Shown: positions 8,771-19,424 of the stretch, piece by piece
Layout of the letters: every line of letters starts with the position of its first letter
How positions within the stretch are numbered: position 1 is the stretch's first letter
Source: Prosapia bicincta
Lineage: Eukaryota > Arthropoda > Insecta > Hemiptera > Cercopidae
DNA length: 64,000 nucleotides
Assembly: GCA_036971475.1 (NCBI GenBank)
Contig: JBAIZL010000002.1
Span: 168,797,024-168,861,023 of the forward strand
Reading direction: 5' to 3'
Translations under genes and position numbers: made by a program
Notes under the pieces: generated by a model
Database searches by the model: none
The model's input: the letters and a program-made list of their open reading frames with translations, nothing else
What the model was told of the DNA's origin: nothing

Positions 8771-10190
8771 TGATTAGTAACCCCCAAATTGAAATACCAA
8801 TTTCTGACGAGCCTGTAAACTTTGGAAAAAAACAAATATTTTTATCATTAGTAAAATATGAGCCGAAGAAAGTGAAAATTATAAAGCTATTTGGAACTTC
8901 AAAAATCCGTTTAATAGTCGAAATATCAGAAAATAAATTTAAAGAAGACATAGTTAATTTTGTAAAATCATATTTGGTACCCAAAATAAAATATAATCTA
9001 TATTTTGAAGACGATTTTTATGAGAAATTTGCATCATGCATAGCTAAAAATTTCAAACAAACTGAACTAAATTTAGTTAAGTGTAATAACAAACTCTTAG
9101 ACCTAACTTCGGAAGAAGATACCTTAGAAACAATAAGTAATTATCATGTTAGCAAAACCAATCACCGCGGGATACAGGAAACATACGAACAAATTAAGCG
9201 AAGATATTATTGGCCTAATTTAAAATCACTAATTCAAAATTTCATAAATCAGTGTGACATATGTCAAAGAACCAAATACGACAGAATTCCCTTACAGCTA
9301 GAAATGAACTTGACACCAACAGCTGCAAGACCATTTCAGATAATTCACGCTGACACAATCTCCTTGGAAAAGAATTCGTTTATCAGCATTGTCGACGCGT
9401 TCTCACGATATGCTCAAGCTTATCGCTTGGAAGCTCTCAAGCTACAGAGATTGCAGACAAGTTATTAGATTACTTCACGCATTTCTGCTTACCAACAGTT
9501 ATTATCTCAGACAATGGAACGGAGTTTAATAACAGAATTGTAAAGGAGATATTAGACCTGCATAAAATCAAAATCCACTTTATCAGCACACAAAACCCCC
9601 AATCAAACGGATTATGTGAAAGATTTCATTCCACCTTAATAGAACACATAAGGCTGTTAAATAATCAAATCGAATTTAAAAAAGACAGTATAATTAAGAA
9701 AGTTAAATATGCTATAATAGCTTATAACAATAGCATACATTCAGTCACAAAATTAACGCCGTGCGAAGTCTTATTCGGACACATAAATTCAAACACTTTA
9801 TTAGATATAGATTTAGAAAAACAAATTGTAAATGACTACGTTTTAAACCATAAAGAAAAAACAAAAAGACTTTATGAGAACATTAGGAATAGTAATGAAA
9901 AAATTAAAGAAAAAGTTTTAGAAAAAAGGAATATAAACAAAGAACCAATTCCAGAAATACCATCTGAAGTTTATATAAAGTCAGTTCAGAAGCAAAGCAA
10001 AACGAAAAACAGATATAGCAAGGAAGAAATAGCTTCAATAGATAAAGAAAGAAAAACTGGAAAAATAAAGCCTAGACATCATAACACAAAAGACAAAATA
10101 CATTTGTCGAAAATTAAAAGGCCTAAGAAGATAAAAAATGTAATTAATGACCAAAATCCTTCTTGTTCATATTCAACACAATCAAATTAA
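8771..10190 (+). pseudogene. pol: pol part 3: integrase (frameshifted)
   Basis: Integrase would insert the cDNA into the genome. After the deletion junction a tether region leads into an HHCC zinc-binding domain (His codons near 9144 and 9163, Cys codons near 9253 and 9262). The DDE core has Asp in HADTISL (near 9352), Asp in SDNGTEF (9510) and Glu in CERFHS (9618). The last two are exactly 35 residues apart, as in the D,D-35-E family. A one-base frame change near 9432 splits the core: codons before it read in one frame and those after it in another, which stays open for 252 codons to TAA 10188-10190. That second frame has no Met codon, so start-based ORF finders miss it. The C-terminal tail is Lys-rich. 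All catalytic residues survive, but the protein cannot be made in one piece. Confidence 0.85.
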
Positions 10191-10910
10191 AATCCCTACC
10201 ATACCTTTGTCCTCTAATTCTATGCAAGAAACTTTATTAATTTTTAAACAACATTTTTTCATTAATTGTATGTGTTACAAACTTTTGTAATTTATTAAAT
10301 GATATGTAACTAATTATGGTAATAAATATTGTTAATTATTTGAAATATGTTAATAAAAAAAAATTGTAATTGAAGAAAATTAGAAACTATACTCTTAAAG
10401 AGATAACGAAACAAAAAGAATTCTTATAAACTGACTAGAATCCTTTATCAAATCTATAACAGGCAATTTGAATGTAAATGATGGTAAAAAAATTATATAA
10501 AACTTTTATTGTAATCAATGTAAATTTTGTAGAACAAAAAATTAGATTCTGATAACCATTGTATATGTTATAAATATTTTGTATCTATCCTATGATAGAA
10601 AAGACTCATTAGAAATTGTATTAATCAATTCCAAATACTTTTGCTCAGTTGAATTATAACGAACAGAAAATTAGACTGTAAAAAGCCCATCATCAAAAAC
10701 AATAATTCCTAGGAGAGTGCGTTAAAATTGCAGACAACCCATTTAACTGGATCCCAGACCTTCGCCTCCAATAAAGAGGACTTCAACCTATGCCGAAAAT
10801 TGCCCTTTACGGAGGCCTATTGAGCAGCTTTATATACTTCGCCCTCATCAAGAAGATGAAGAGGACTTAAACCGATGTCGAAACTTCGCCAACCCCCGAA
10901 GTTTTCTTTA
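10191..10910 (+). other. Non-coding region between integrase and PPT
   Basis: No env-like frame or membrane segment. A diverged direct duplication lies near the end. GAGGACTTCAACCTATGCCG (around 10,778) and GAGGACTTAAACCGATGTCG (around 10,861) are 83 bp apart and each is followed by a pyrimidine-rich TTGCC/TTCGCC stretch. The env gene, if the ancestor had one, has been lost. Confidence 0.6.
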
Positions 10911-10920
10911 GGGATGGAGG
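10911..10920 (+). promoter_or_regulatory. Polypurine tract
   Basis: GGGATGGAGG immediately before the 3' LTR. It would prime plus-strand DNA synthesis. Confidence 0.75.
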
Positions 10921-11220
10921 AGTTATATGAACATTTTATGTGAACATTTCATAATTAAATGCGTGCTAGGAAAATTCCTGCTTACGCACCTTTTGTATTA
11001 TATAGGTGGTGAGAACAGAGCCCCGGCAGTGTGTAAGTCGCCTCTGTATCGCACAGACGTTTTCGGCTCCAACTGTATGTACATCAGTTGTATTTGAATT
11101 GTTTTATTAAGTATAATTTATGTAACAGTTTCCAAATTAATTGTTTATTAAAGTCAACAAAGGTTTGTAAAAATAAAATCATTTTTTAAAAACCTTTCGT
11201 GCTTAATATAACACGTAACT
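10921..11220 (+). repeat. 3' LTR
   Basis: About 97% identical to 5,681-5,979, with the same AGTTAT start and GTAACT end, followed directly by TATATA. TATA-like DNA on both outer sides suggests a 4-6 bp target duplication, but it cannot be measured inside a TA microsatellite. Confidence 0.95.
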
Positions 11221-11247
11221 TATATATATATATATATATATATATAT
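11221..11247. repeat. (TA)n tract
   Basis: Right-hand remainder of the tract split by the LTR retrotransposon; also the left border of the next PLE. Confidence 0.9.
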
Positions 11248-11289
11248 CACTTTCACTTATGTACTTAAACAAGAATCTTACTTGGTATT

Positions 11290-11338
11290 TATGCGAGCTA
11301 ACATTCAATGGCTTGCTGTGCCGTCGTCCTCAGGCATA
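11290..11338 (-). ncRNA. Degenerate hammerhead-like motif of the PLE
   Basis: On the minus strand, TATGC (11338-11334) can pair with GCATA (11294-11290), enclosing CTGAGGA, one base, a weak GC-rich stem, a GAA and a CTC triplet. Helix II is poor, so this is only a decayed relative of the better copies. Confidence 0.25.
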
Positions 11339-11499
11339 CTGAACGGGGTTGTAGACTCCTAGCTGAGTGGATTTCGCGTTGACCTTGACGTACCGTTATG
11401 TTCTATTTTTAGAATCACTGCACTGTGCGAGTTTTTAACGTTTGTTTTGGGGTTAATATTGTCTATTAGATTAAATAATTTATCGTTTTTTGATTTTAT

Positions 11500-11785
11500 T
11501 TGTATTTGTTCGTTAATGATATTATTTTTATTTTTATAAATTTCTAGTTGTTCCCAGATTGTCATTTTGAGGCCTTTTTGAACTTTTTTTACTAGGTGTA
11601 CGTTTTTTAATGTGGGGAATGTGTGCTTGTTTTTGATGGCGTGTGTGGCTAAGTTTGAGTTATAAATTTCAGTTTGATGTATGCATTGAGGTGTTATTGA
11701 TATCTGTCTTTTAATTTCTTTTTTGTTTGGCCTATGTATATTTTATTACAGTATGGGCATTCGATTTTCTATATTCCCTTATTAA
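11500..11785 (-). pseudogene. GIY-YIG endonuclease domain of the PLE
   Basis: The PLE endonuclease nicks target DNA to start reverse transcription. On the minus strand the linker frame ends NKGI followed by a stop exactly where the Y of GIY belongs, then reads KIECPYCNKIYIGQT. This contains the paired cysteines typical of PLE endonucleases and the YIG part. After a frame change, LATHAIKNKHTF supplies the conserved His region and WEQLEIYKN the conserved Glu. All family landmarks are present in order but lie in at least two frames with a stop in the first motif. Confidence 0.75.
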
Positions 11786-12011
11786 GTGTGGGGCATATTT
11801 TTTCTGGCTGGTTTATTTTGTTGATTATGTTTCCTGTGTTTTTGTAGGCTATGTTGATATTATTATTTTTTAGTGTTTTAGTTATTCCTTTTATGTTGTA
11901 TCCTGTGTATGTGAATATAGCCCATTTTGTTCTTTGAGGTTCAATTTTAGGTTGTTTTAATTTATTTATTATTTTAAATTCTAATTTATCTTTTTTTTTT
12001 ATTGTATCCAT
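11769..12011 (-). pseudogene. PLE linker between RT and endonuclease
   Basis: An 80-codon frame overlapping the end of the RT frame by 26 bp and leading into the GIY-YIG region. Contains FTYTGYNIKGITKTLKN-like sequence, comparable to the RT-distal region of PLEs preceding the KICPTLNKGI junction. It is in a different frame from RT, so a frameshift near 12,000 separates them. Confidence 0.65.
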
Positions 12012-12936
12012 TTTTTTGGACTATTTGATATATTATTTGTTTTTCTTTGGTTTTTTCTTCATTATTTAGAGGCAATTTTAGCATCCTGTATAAAAGTGAG
12101 TTGTAAGCGGCCATTTTATGTTGTGGGGGATGTTTGGAGTGGTTTGGTATTGTATTAATGGTTTGTGTGGGTTTCCTATAAATAGAATATTCAATGTTAT
12201 TTGTATTTCTGGTCAATGTTAGGTCTAGATAGTTTATTTTATTGTTTATTTCTTCCTCCATGGTAAATTGTATGTTAGGGTGTAAGTTATTGATTTCATT
12301 TAGGATGATGTTATTATTTATTGCTTTATCTTGTGAGATGTATAATCCATCATCAACATATCGTATCCAATGTCCGTTGGGGTCGTGTGTTTTTATGGTT
12401 TGTGTGATTAATTCGTCAAGTTTTTGGAGGTAAATTTCTGATATTATACTTGAAAGTGGTGATCCCACTGCTAAGCCATCTATTTGTTTATATATCTTAT
12501 TATTGAATATGAAATAGTTTTGGTTTAGTATGGTCTTTAGGCATTTTGTGATTTGGTTTGTGTATTTGGGGTAGGTTTTAAGGTCAGTTAATTTGTTTTT
12601 TATTATTTGGATGGTTTCGTTAATTGGTATATTAGAGTACATGTTTGTGATATCAAATGATATAAATTTGGTGTTTTTGGTTATGTTTATTGTTTTTAGT
12701 ATTTTCGTTAATTCAATTGAGTTTTTTATGGTGTATTTATTTTCTAATTTAATTTCGTGTTTTAGGTTTTTGGCTATTATTTGTAATATTTTATAGGCAG
12801 GTGCATTTTTAAAATTTATTACGGGTCTTATGGGATTGTTGATTTTATGTATTTTGATGTGGGCGTTCATTTTGGGGGATTTTTGGTTGTCTATTGTATA
12901 TTGGTATGGGATTTTTTTGGTTGAATAAATTTTCAT
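11986..12936 (-). pseudogene. PLE reverse transcriptase core
   Basis: Telomerase-related RT of Penelope elements. Of 316 residues, motif A is FDITNMYSNIP (about residues 94-104), motif B GLAVGSPLSS (154-163) and motif C RYVDDGLYI (192-200) with both catalytic Asp residues. YLDLTLTR follows as the next conserved segment, and a short basic tail ends the frame. The core is intact for several hundred residues, which suggests fairly recent activity. The true N-terminus is in another frame upstream (12,845-13,123), so the Met at 12,936 is not the natural start. Identification by motifs is firm; the exact PLE clade is not. Confidence 0.88.
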
Positions 12937-13123
12937 TGTTTTTTGCTAATTGTATGATTTCGTTTTGGTATTTTTTGGTGGGGTCTTTGTTTAATTCTAT
13001 GCAATTATTGGATATGAATTCTTCTGTTTTTTGGTTGTATTCTGTTTTTGATATGATTACTGTAGCGTTGATCTTGTCCGCTTTAGTTGCAATTATTTCG
13101 TTTGTGAATAGTATTTGTTTCAA
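12845..13123 (-). pseudogene. PLE RT N-terminal part, other frame
   Basis: Contains ATKADKINATVIISKTEYN, corresponding to the conserved PLE stretch with KADKGNA...VI...Y, followed by a K-and-E-rich segment. The frame has to shift near 12,925 to join the RT core. Nothing recognisable lies further upstream, so the element is 5'-truncated. Confidence 0.7.
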
Positions 13124-13258
13124 TTTGTTAATTTGGTTTATTTGAATTTTATTTTCAACGTGATTTCCTTTTTTGATTTTTTTGTTGATGATTTTGTTAT
13201 TTATACAACCAGAAATTTATAAAAATAATATCATTAACGAACAAATACAAATAAAATC

Positions 13259-13312
13259 AAATATATATATATACAAATATATATATACAAATATATATAT
13301 ATATATATATAT
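13259..13312. repeat. Imperfect (TA)n tract
   Basis: TA runs interrupted by ACAAA, right border of the PLE. Confidence 0.85.
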
Positions 13313-13319
13313 ACATTCT

Positions 13320-13395
13320 TCAAGTTTTCGATTGTTAATAAAATACTTTTTATTCATGCACTCAGTTTCAAATACATTTTTTTAAACGTGTAGTA
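13320..13395 (+). repeat. Dispersed tail-like repeat copy
   Basis: TTGTTAATAAAATACTTTTT then TATTCATGCACTCAGTTTC resembles 4,193-4,250 and each unit of the tandem repeat at 25,328-25,625 (shared core AATAAAATACT followed by TTATTTA/TTATTCA and a TTCAAATA stretch). Confidence 0.5.
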
Positions 13396-13506
13396 GATAA
13401 TACTGGATATAAAAATGTTCAAGATTACTTCATTAATTAAATTTAATAAATTAATTTTAGTTTTGTACGAGAGAAATGCTTTTCGCAAAAGGGATAAGGT
13501 GTGCAA

Positions 13507-13632
<126 letters not shown>

Positions 13633-15330
13633 GTGTTGCAATGGCCAGTATAACCGATGCAAATAAATCTGGTATTAGTACAGATAAATATAACTAAGCC
13701 TAGAATAGTTAAATAGATCAACCAACTAATATTCCAATTATGTCATAGTATTATAATACAAATGTTAAATATAGGAGAAATCAATGTAAACTAAAGTAAT
13801 TAGAACTAAATAGACAAAATGGGCATGATAGAATAAATTATAAACCAACACAACATTAATTAGGCTAAGCTAATAGACCGATTTAAATGAAACAGTAAGA
13901 GTGAGACTTATGGGACCCAGTCAAAATGTATTATATTAAATTAATTTTGACAAAATATAATCAAGGATAATGAATATAAGTATAAAAATGTGCGGAATTT
14001 AAATTAGGCCTAGCTAGTGAGAGTGGTATTTCTGTATAGGTGCAAATTTTAATTTAAAACATAATAGCATAAAATTGAGGCTATCCAAAATTGGAGCTAT
14101 ATTACTTTCGTGAAAAACCACGTGGGGAGATTGTTTATACGATCTTGCCACACTGCAGCGACAGCGCTACCGTCGACGTTTGAGTTATCAAGAAGAAACA
14201 GCAAGTTAATTAAATTAGAAGTAATAAAAACAAACAAATTATTAAATGGAAGTTAAAAAATTGAAATAACACATTGTAGTAAAGACAAGTCTTTCACAAA
14301 AATTGAAACTAATTAAAATTCAAAATTACGAAATAAACAAAGTCAGTCACCATAGCAATGGCTCTTTCATTGGATAAAAACTTAAGATGGACAGTTTGAA
14401 GGCGGAAGTTTGAAGAAATTTATGAAGACGGAGCTAAAAAGTGACGCTTAGTCAGAACAGTTTGAGCAGTCATCGAGTGTGGTCGTATTGATACATTCAG
14501 AACCAATAACGACCCACTATGTGATACGAATTCCGTATAAATTGCTACAATGTGACCCGGGGAGTGTACAAATATATGAGCTGAAGCTCATATAAGTTTT
14601 TACCAACATCTCGACCAAGAAAATGAAAAAAAAGCCGAACTTGACAAAATTCACCGACGCCATGCAATGCAGTGAAGCCTACATTTAAAAACCCCATGGA
14701 AGCTGGGAAGAAACCCAAAGACAACCCAACTATAGAAGATACCTAACGTTTTGCAGTATAAGGTCATATAAACAATTAATTTTTTTCTAGATAAAAACTT
14801 ATTTCAAAATATATTAACTTAAAATCAAAATTAACAAAAAAATGAATAACCTAAGGAACTGAAAACTCTCTTAGGTTGCCTAAATTAATTAACAAATTTC
14901 AAAATTGATTTCCATTCAACCGTTTGCCTGAAGTGGAAATTAACATATTGTATCTAGATAGTTGTATCTGATATGGCTTTATTCTTAAACAATGTATGAA
15001 AACCTTTGACTTAGTGTATAAGTATCAGCAGAAAGTTTTTATTAAATTCCTAGCATGTAATAACTAATTAGGTTAACCTATAAATAGGTAAATATAACCA
15101 GAGTCTATTAGTGAATTAAAAGGATTGTTTGTTAAAAGGCATAGCCTAAAGTAACTAAAAATTAACCTTGAAATGTTTGAAAGAAAACAGGAGTCTAAAA
15201 CATGTAAAATTTAACTTGAATACTCAAAATTATGTGCAAATTGATTATAATAATTGAATTTAAATAGATGATAGTAGACATATTAAGCAATTTTAGATTT
15301 TGATATTAATATTAGAAAAGGATGTAGTAT
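13633..15330. other. Unassigned DNA with a possible LTR-element leader relic
   Basis: No coding gene seen. At about 14,552-14,573, GCTACAATGTGACCCGGGGA resembles the CA end of an LTR followed by a decayed tRNA-Trp-type primer site (family form TGGTGACCCCGACGTG). The preceding 150 bp contain a TCAGTC-like start region. This is weak evidence for an LTR fragment. The rest is AT-rich and featureless. Confidence 0.25.
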
Positions 15331-15388
15331 GTATATATATATATATTTATATATATATATTTATATATATATACATGTGTGTGTGTTA
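15331..15388. repeat. (TA)n tract with TTTATA interruptions
   Basis: TA repeats interrupted by TTTATA units, then a short GTGTGTG. Confidence 0.9.
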
Positions 15389-15783
15389 ATATAAATAATA
15401 TTAAAAATGTACACATACTAAAGGGGACATATTCTGTACTAATACCATGAAACAAGATAATCATGATAATTCAAAAGTAAGGTTAGGTAAAATTAAAAAA
15501 GCTAAATCCATGTATAGTCTTTAAGTCAAAAATGTCTCTCAAAGATTCCACTACACCGAAAGGAGCTTAAAGAAGCTTATGGGAGGGTAATAGGTTTTCA
15601 AAAAAAATTCAGGAGTTTGTTCTCCTAAGAGGTTTATTCCTTGAGATACAGGTTTCGAACTAAGGTTCGTAGTCAACGGAAAAACCATTACTCTCTTACG
15701 GACAAGGTGTGGTAAAAGGAAGATAGGTGAAGAGGAGGGAAGGCTAGTAGGAGGGAAACGCAGCGGTTGGAAGGTAAGGTCCG
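15389..15783. other. Unassigned DNA
   Basis: No feature recognised; AT-rich to 15,540, then a more purine-rich plus strand. Confidence 0.4.
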
Positions 15784-15871
15784 TGAGTGTGTGTGTGTGT
15801 GAGTGTGTGTGTGTGTGTGTCGGTGTGTGTCTGTGTGTGTGTGAGCGCGCGTGTGTGTGTGTGTGTGTGTG
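15784..15871. repeat. (GT)n microsatellite, interrupted
   Basis: GT repeats with GAGTG, CGGTG and GAGCGCGCG interruptions. Confidence 0.95.
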
Positions 15872-16254
15872 CCTAAAGTTTCCCCCAACAAGAAAGCGAG
15901 AAAACACAAAAGTACTATTTTAGAAATAAAAGTTTAAATGAATACTCCACTAGAAAAAATTAGGCTATGACACCCGCAGAAAGGGGAGGAGGTTAAGGTG
16001 TCGACATAAGTCAAAACTTTTATAGCCACATCTGCATAAATGTTTAATTCTGTTTCTAATTCTAATTCTAATTTAAGTTTTCGTAGTGAGAAATTACCTA
16101 AACATTTTTTTTTATCACTAGCGCCTGGGATTGTATTTCTTTTTAAAAATTTGGTTAAAAATACATAAGTTATTATTATTATTATTATTATATTGACTTA
16201 TTTACATTGAGATTTTTCAAAATATAAAAATTGATAAACCCATTAACTGATTAA

Positions 16255-16460
16255 AACTATTTATTAATAATCTTTCTCCTTAACAATGTTCAATATATAA
16301 TGTAACATAACCTACGCGTTAACAGAGTTCTTCTACAACATAACGTAACACATAAAATCAGCTGTTGCTAAAAATCATATGTTTATCATTTAATTCACTT
16401 TGAGGTGACTTATAGCGTAACCTGACGGAAAATATACTGACGCGAAATTGTAAGTTTTTG
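16255..16460 (+). repeat. Dispersed repeat family X, copy 1
   Basis: Shares a series of landmarks with 20,465-20,665 and partly 27,370-27,480: ACCAATGTTC/AACAATGTTC, ATAACCTA, ACAACATAACGTAACA/ACAACCTAACATTAAC, AATCATATG/AATCATGTT, GAGGTGACTT then AGCGTAACCTGA/AGCGTACCCTGA, and TATACTGACGC. No coding capacity. Non-autonomous element of unknown class; ends not defined. Confidence 0.6.
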
Positions 16461-19180
16461 TAGGCGCCACTAAAATTTTAATTCCAAATCAAAGAACATT
16501 TTTTTAAATATCAAATTCAAATTACTTATTAAAACGAAGGTGCAAAAAATCTGTCCATTTAGAAGGTTCTATTTCTCTCGTGGAGTTCTGGAAAAACTAA
16601 CATTAAGCAATAAGATACGAACACAAACTCAGATTAATGTTTAATTCACTCAGACAAATTCATAATTATCAGCGATTATTGATACTACTAACTCGAACTT
16701 TCAACTGATTTTGAGTAATTACTGAGTTGTAACTTGGAGTTTGTTTTATCTATCTTCACTGGTGATGATGACTTTGACATTGATACGAGTATCGGTGAAT
16801 AAATGAATAATTTGTGAGTTGATGTATGTCTTTCATTTGTTAAAGTCTCGTTTATTAACTGAAACAAATGGAATTCGTCCGAATTGTGTAGAATGGTAAC
16901 GATATTCGATGACTCTTCAAGGTAAGTTAAGGTAAATATTAAAGTTTCAAGAAATGCGTCAAAATCATTTATCAATAAATCAACTTGTTATATAGAAATA
17001 TTTGACTTTAATTTTGTGATGACAACAAAGTTACATAGAAGGTATTAAGGTAAACAGTTAGTATAAGTCTTTGCAGGTCTGTTGAAGAAAGGGTTAGGCA
17101 CGTGACGATAACAAAAAATGTTACCAAGCGCTGAATTGGGGGGGGGGGGAGTTGCTTGCGTTACGCATACTAAGGCTTCGAAGTATTGGCGCCAACGTGT
17201 CCAGGTATAAAGTGAAAGACTTGAATGTCCCTATCTAGCCCCCCTATTCTTATTATATGTACACATATAAATAAAGTTAATTTACCAGTGAAGGATAGTG
17301 TGTTTGATAATACGAAATAACCACCTTAGTACCTAAAATATACCTACTTTGGAATCTTCAAAGAAAGAGAAGCTCATATGTATAAATTATTTGCAGAACA
17401 GCACAATTTTATATTTATAAATTTAAATATAAATATTGGCCAGCTAATTAATATGAAAACTAATTATCTCCACAGTTAATTTCAAAAAATTTTATGAATG
17501 TTAAAACCCAATTAGCCCCGTGTGGTCCCGGAAATACAGACACTATTGATCTAAGGAGAATATAGCATAATTTATTTGTTCGTCTAGATCGAGGACGATT
17601 TTCTAGGTCGATGATTGTCTAAGCAAACAATTCCTCCTGTAAATAAACAGTAGAAATAAACATATTTTTCTACTTGATTTTCGGAACAAACCTAATAGAG
17701 AGAAATTGGATAAAAATACAGACCTGTTGAAAAAGTCATTAACATATTTACGTGACAAAATCATTTCGTCAAATTGAGTTAAATCCTCGTCAAATTTGCC
17801 AATCTGATTGTTTCAAATATTAACCAAAATATAACTACAGTTCTTGAAACCCTTCGTTTAGTGCATACCCCTGTATTTCCTAACATTACAATATTTTCTT
17901 TTAATGACGAGTTTCGGAGTGACTCCATTTTTAAAAAATACTACTTTTAAATACTATTGTTTAAGTTTTGGAGTAATTCCGAATCGAGTCAAGAAAGACG
18001 TCTATTGTAGTGTTAGGAAAGCCAGGAAAATGTACTGGAATATTTTAAAAATATTCTTAAAAGGAAGTACAGTGAGCATATTAAGAATATAAGTTTATTC
18101 CTATTTTTACACAAATTTAGGTATTTCTTTTAAAAAGTTGTTCAAACTAAAAGAAGTGCCTATTCTTCTAAAGTAAAACTAACTGTGAAGGAGAAATGGG
18201 TAAGATGATTTTGTGGTAGGCACAACATTTGTTAAAGATTGTTCAAACTCTGTTTTTTTCATCTCACAATTTATTGTTATTTCAAAAAAACGCTCAAATA
18301 AGCAACGAATGGTTTCAAGCGCCACACAAATAATAATTACTAATAAAATATTATTGTATTCTCAATTTACAAATAGAAATAAAAATGTACAATGTGAGAG
18401 ATTCTATGTTTCGTCCAGCTAACCACGCATTTACTACTCCCGCTTTCTCGTGTACTACCACTTCTAAAAACATGTTACATATTGAGAATGCTTGATACAT
18501 CAACAACTTTCTCCATCAGATATGTCTACATATACTTCAAGACTATTATTTCATAACAAAGCTAATTTATCATCGAATTTGTCTAATATCGACTGTCTCT
18601 TGCAAGCCACCTTGTTCACAGAATTGATATTTGTCTATAAGCATTATCTTCTGTACGACAAACAGAAAATGTATGACGAAAGCAAATATATATTTGCGTT
18701 ATAAGGTGGACTACCATCTTCAAATTTATGGATTGAGTTGGGAGGGGTGAACTATCAAAGGCACCCTAAAATAACCTTTGTATTTACAGTCTATAACTCT
18801 ATAACTCTATGCATTTGAATATTCAACTATCGCAAATTACAGAAGGGTTTGATCAGCAACGGTTTTGAAAGTACGCTAAGAAGACTGTAGTACTTTTATA
18901 ATTACCAACCAAGAGTGTTTTGACTTCCTTATGTTCGTAAACAAATATTTATACTGAGTCGACGCAGCTTTTTAGATTCCGTATCGCCTATTGCTATCGC
19001 TCAAGGTCAAGTGCGCGGTAAAACGGTCCCGATAGTAAGCAACCACTATTTTATACCCTATTAAAACTAGAAGAACAAGCAGTACCCAGCCATGTACTGG
19101 ACCAACGTCTACCTCCAAATGATAGAACACAAAATTTATGCGTCGGTTTACTATCCGCAGTCCAGCATGTTAAAGCGTCC
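16461..19180. other. Unassigned DNA
   Basis: No gene recognised on either strand. A pure G run of 10 lies at about 17,140-17,149. Open frames up to about 95 codons (16,688-16,975 minus; 17,904-18,092, 18,213-18,422 and 18,492-18,704 plus) show no recognisable motif and sit in AT-rich DNA. Confidence 0.4.
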
Positions 19181-19210
19181 AGTCACGAGTCCATACTCAA
19201 ACTCGTGACT
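19181..19210. repeat. 10-bp inverted repeat (hairpin)
   Basis: AGTCACGAGT and ACTCGTGACT are exact reverse complements separated by 10 nt, in a locally GC-richer segment (18,950-19,400). Confidence 0.6.
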
Positions 19211-19424
19211 AATGCCAGGGTGACTAGCGTCAAGCTTGAGCCCCAATCCGTGTTACCAATCTGTACCTTATTGTGAGGTCTGGACTGGTGACCGGCTGCC
19301 CCTGGGACGAGAAGCACTCAACCCGATCCTACTCGCTCGACAGTTGTTCCAAAACTACTCGGGACCAATAGAACCATCCGATCGACCAGATGTTCAGTAT
19401 TTTCAATACATCATCTGATTTATA

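Larger units (their letters stand above)
5681..11220 (+). mobile_element. Ty3/gypsy (errantivirus-like) LTR retrotransposon, defective
   Basis: Complete outline of an LTR retrotransposon: two LTRs of about 300 bp starting AGTTAT and ending GTAACT, a serine tRNA primer-binding site, gag, a -1 frameshift site, protease, the N-terminal part of RT, integrase, a purine-rich PPT and the 3' LTR. AGTT...AACT termini, insertion into TATATA-like DNA and a TGGCGCAGTCGG primer site are typical of the 17.6/297/tom branch of insect gypsy elements. It is inactive, with a stop in gag, the RT catalytic core and RNase H deleted, a frameshift in integrase and an insertion in pol. No env frame exists. The LTRs differ at roughly eight or nine positions (about 97% identity), so insertion is old but not ancient. 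Confidence 0.9.
11248..13258 (-). mobile_element. Penelope-like element, degenerate, minus strand
   Basis: Order on the minus strand is RT N-terminus (13123), RT core, linker, GIY-YIG endonuclease, then a terminal part ending at the (TA)n tract. This is the standard PLE architecture. At the upstream end, 13,212-13,259 is an inverted copy of about 46 bp of 11,499-11,545, from within the endonuclease region, so the 5' end carries a short inverted piece of the element's own 3' part. Such inverted terminal pieces are typical of PLE integration. (TA)n tracts flank both sides. Frameshifts and a stop in the endonuclease make it inactive. Confidence 0.85.

Noticed and set aside
10191..10910. env gene
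   Set aside because: No frame, signal peptide or membrane segment is visible between integrase and PPT.
15645..15680. tRNA-like GTTTCGAAC box
   Set aside because: An isolated B-box-like string; no A box, cloverleaf or acceptor pairing around it.
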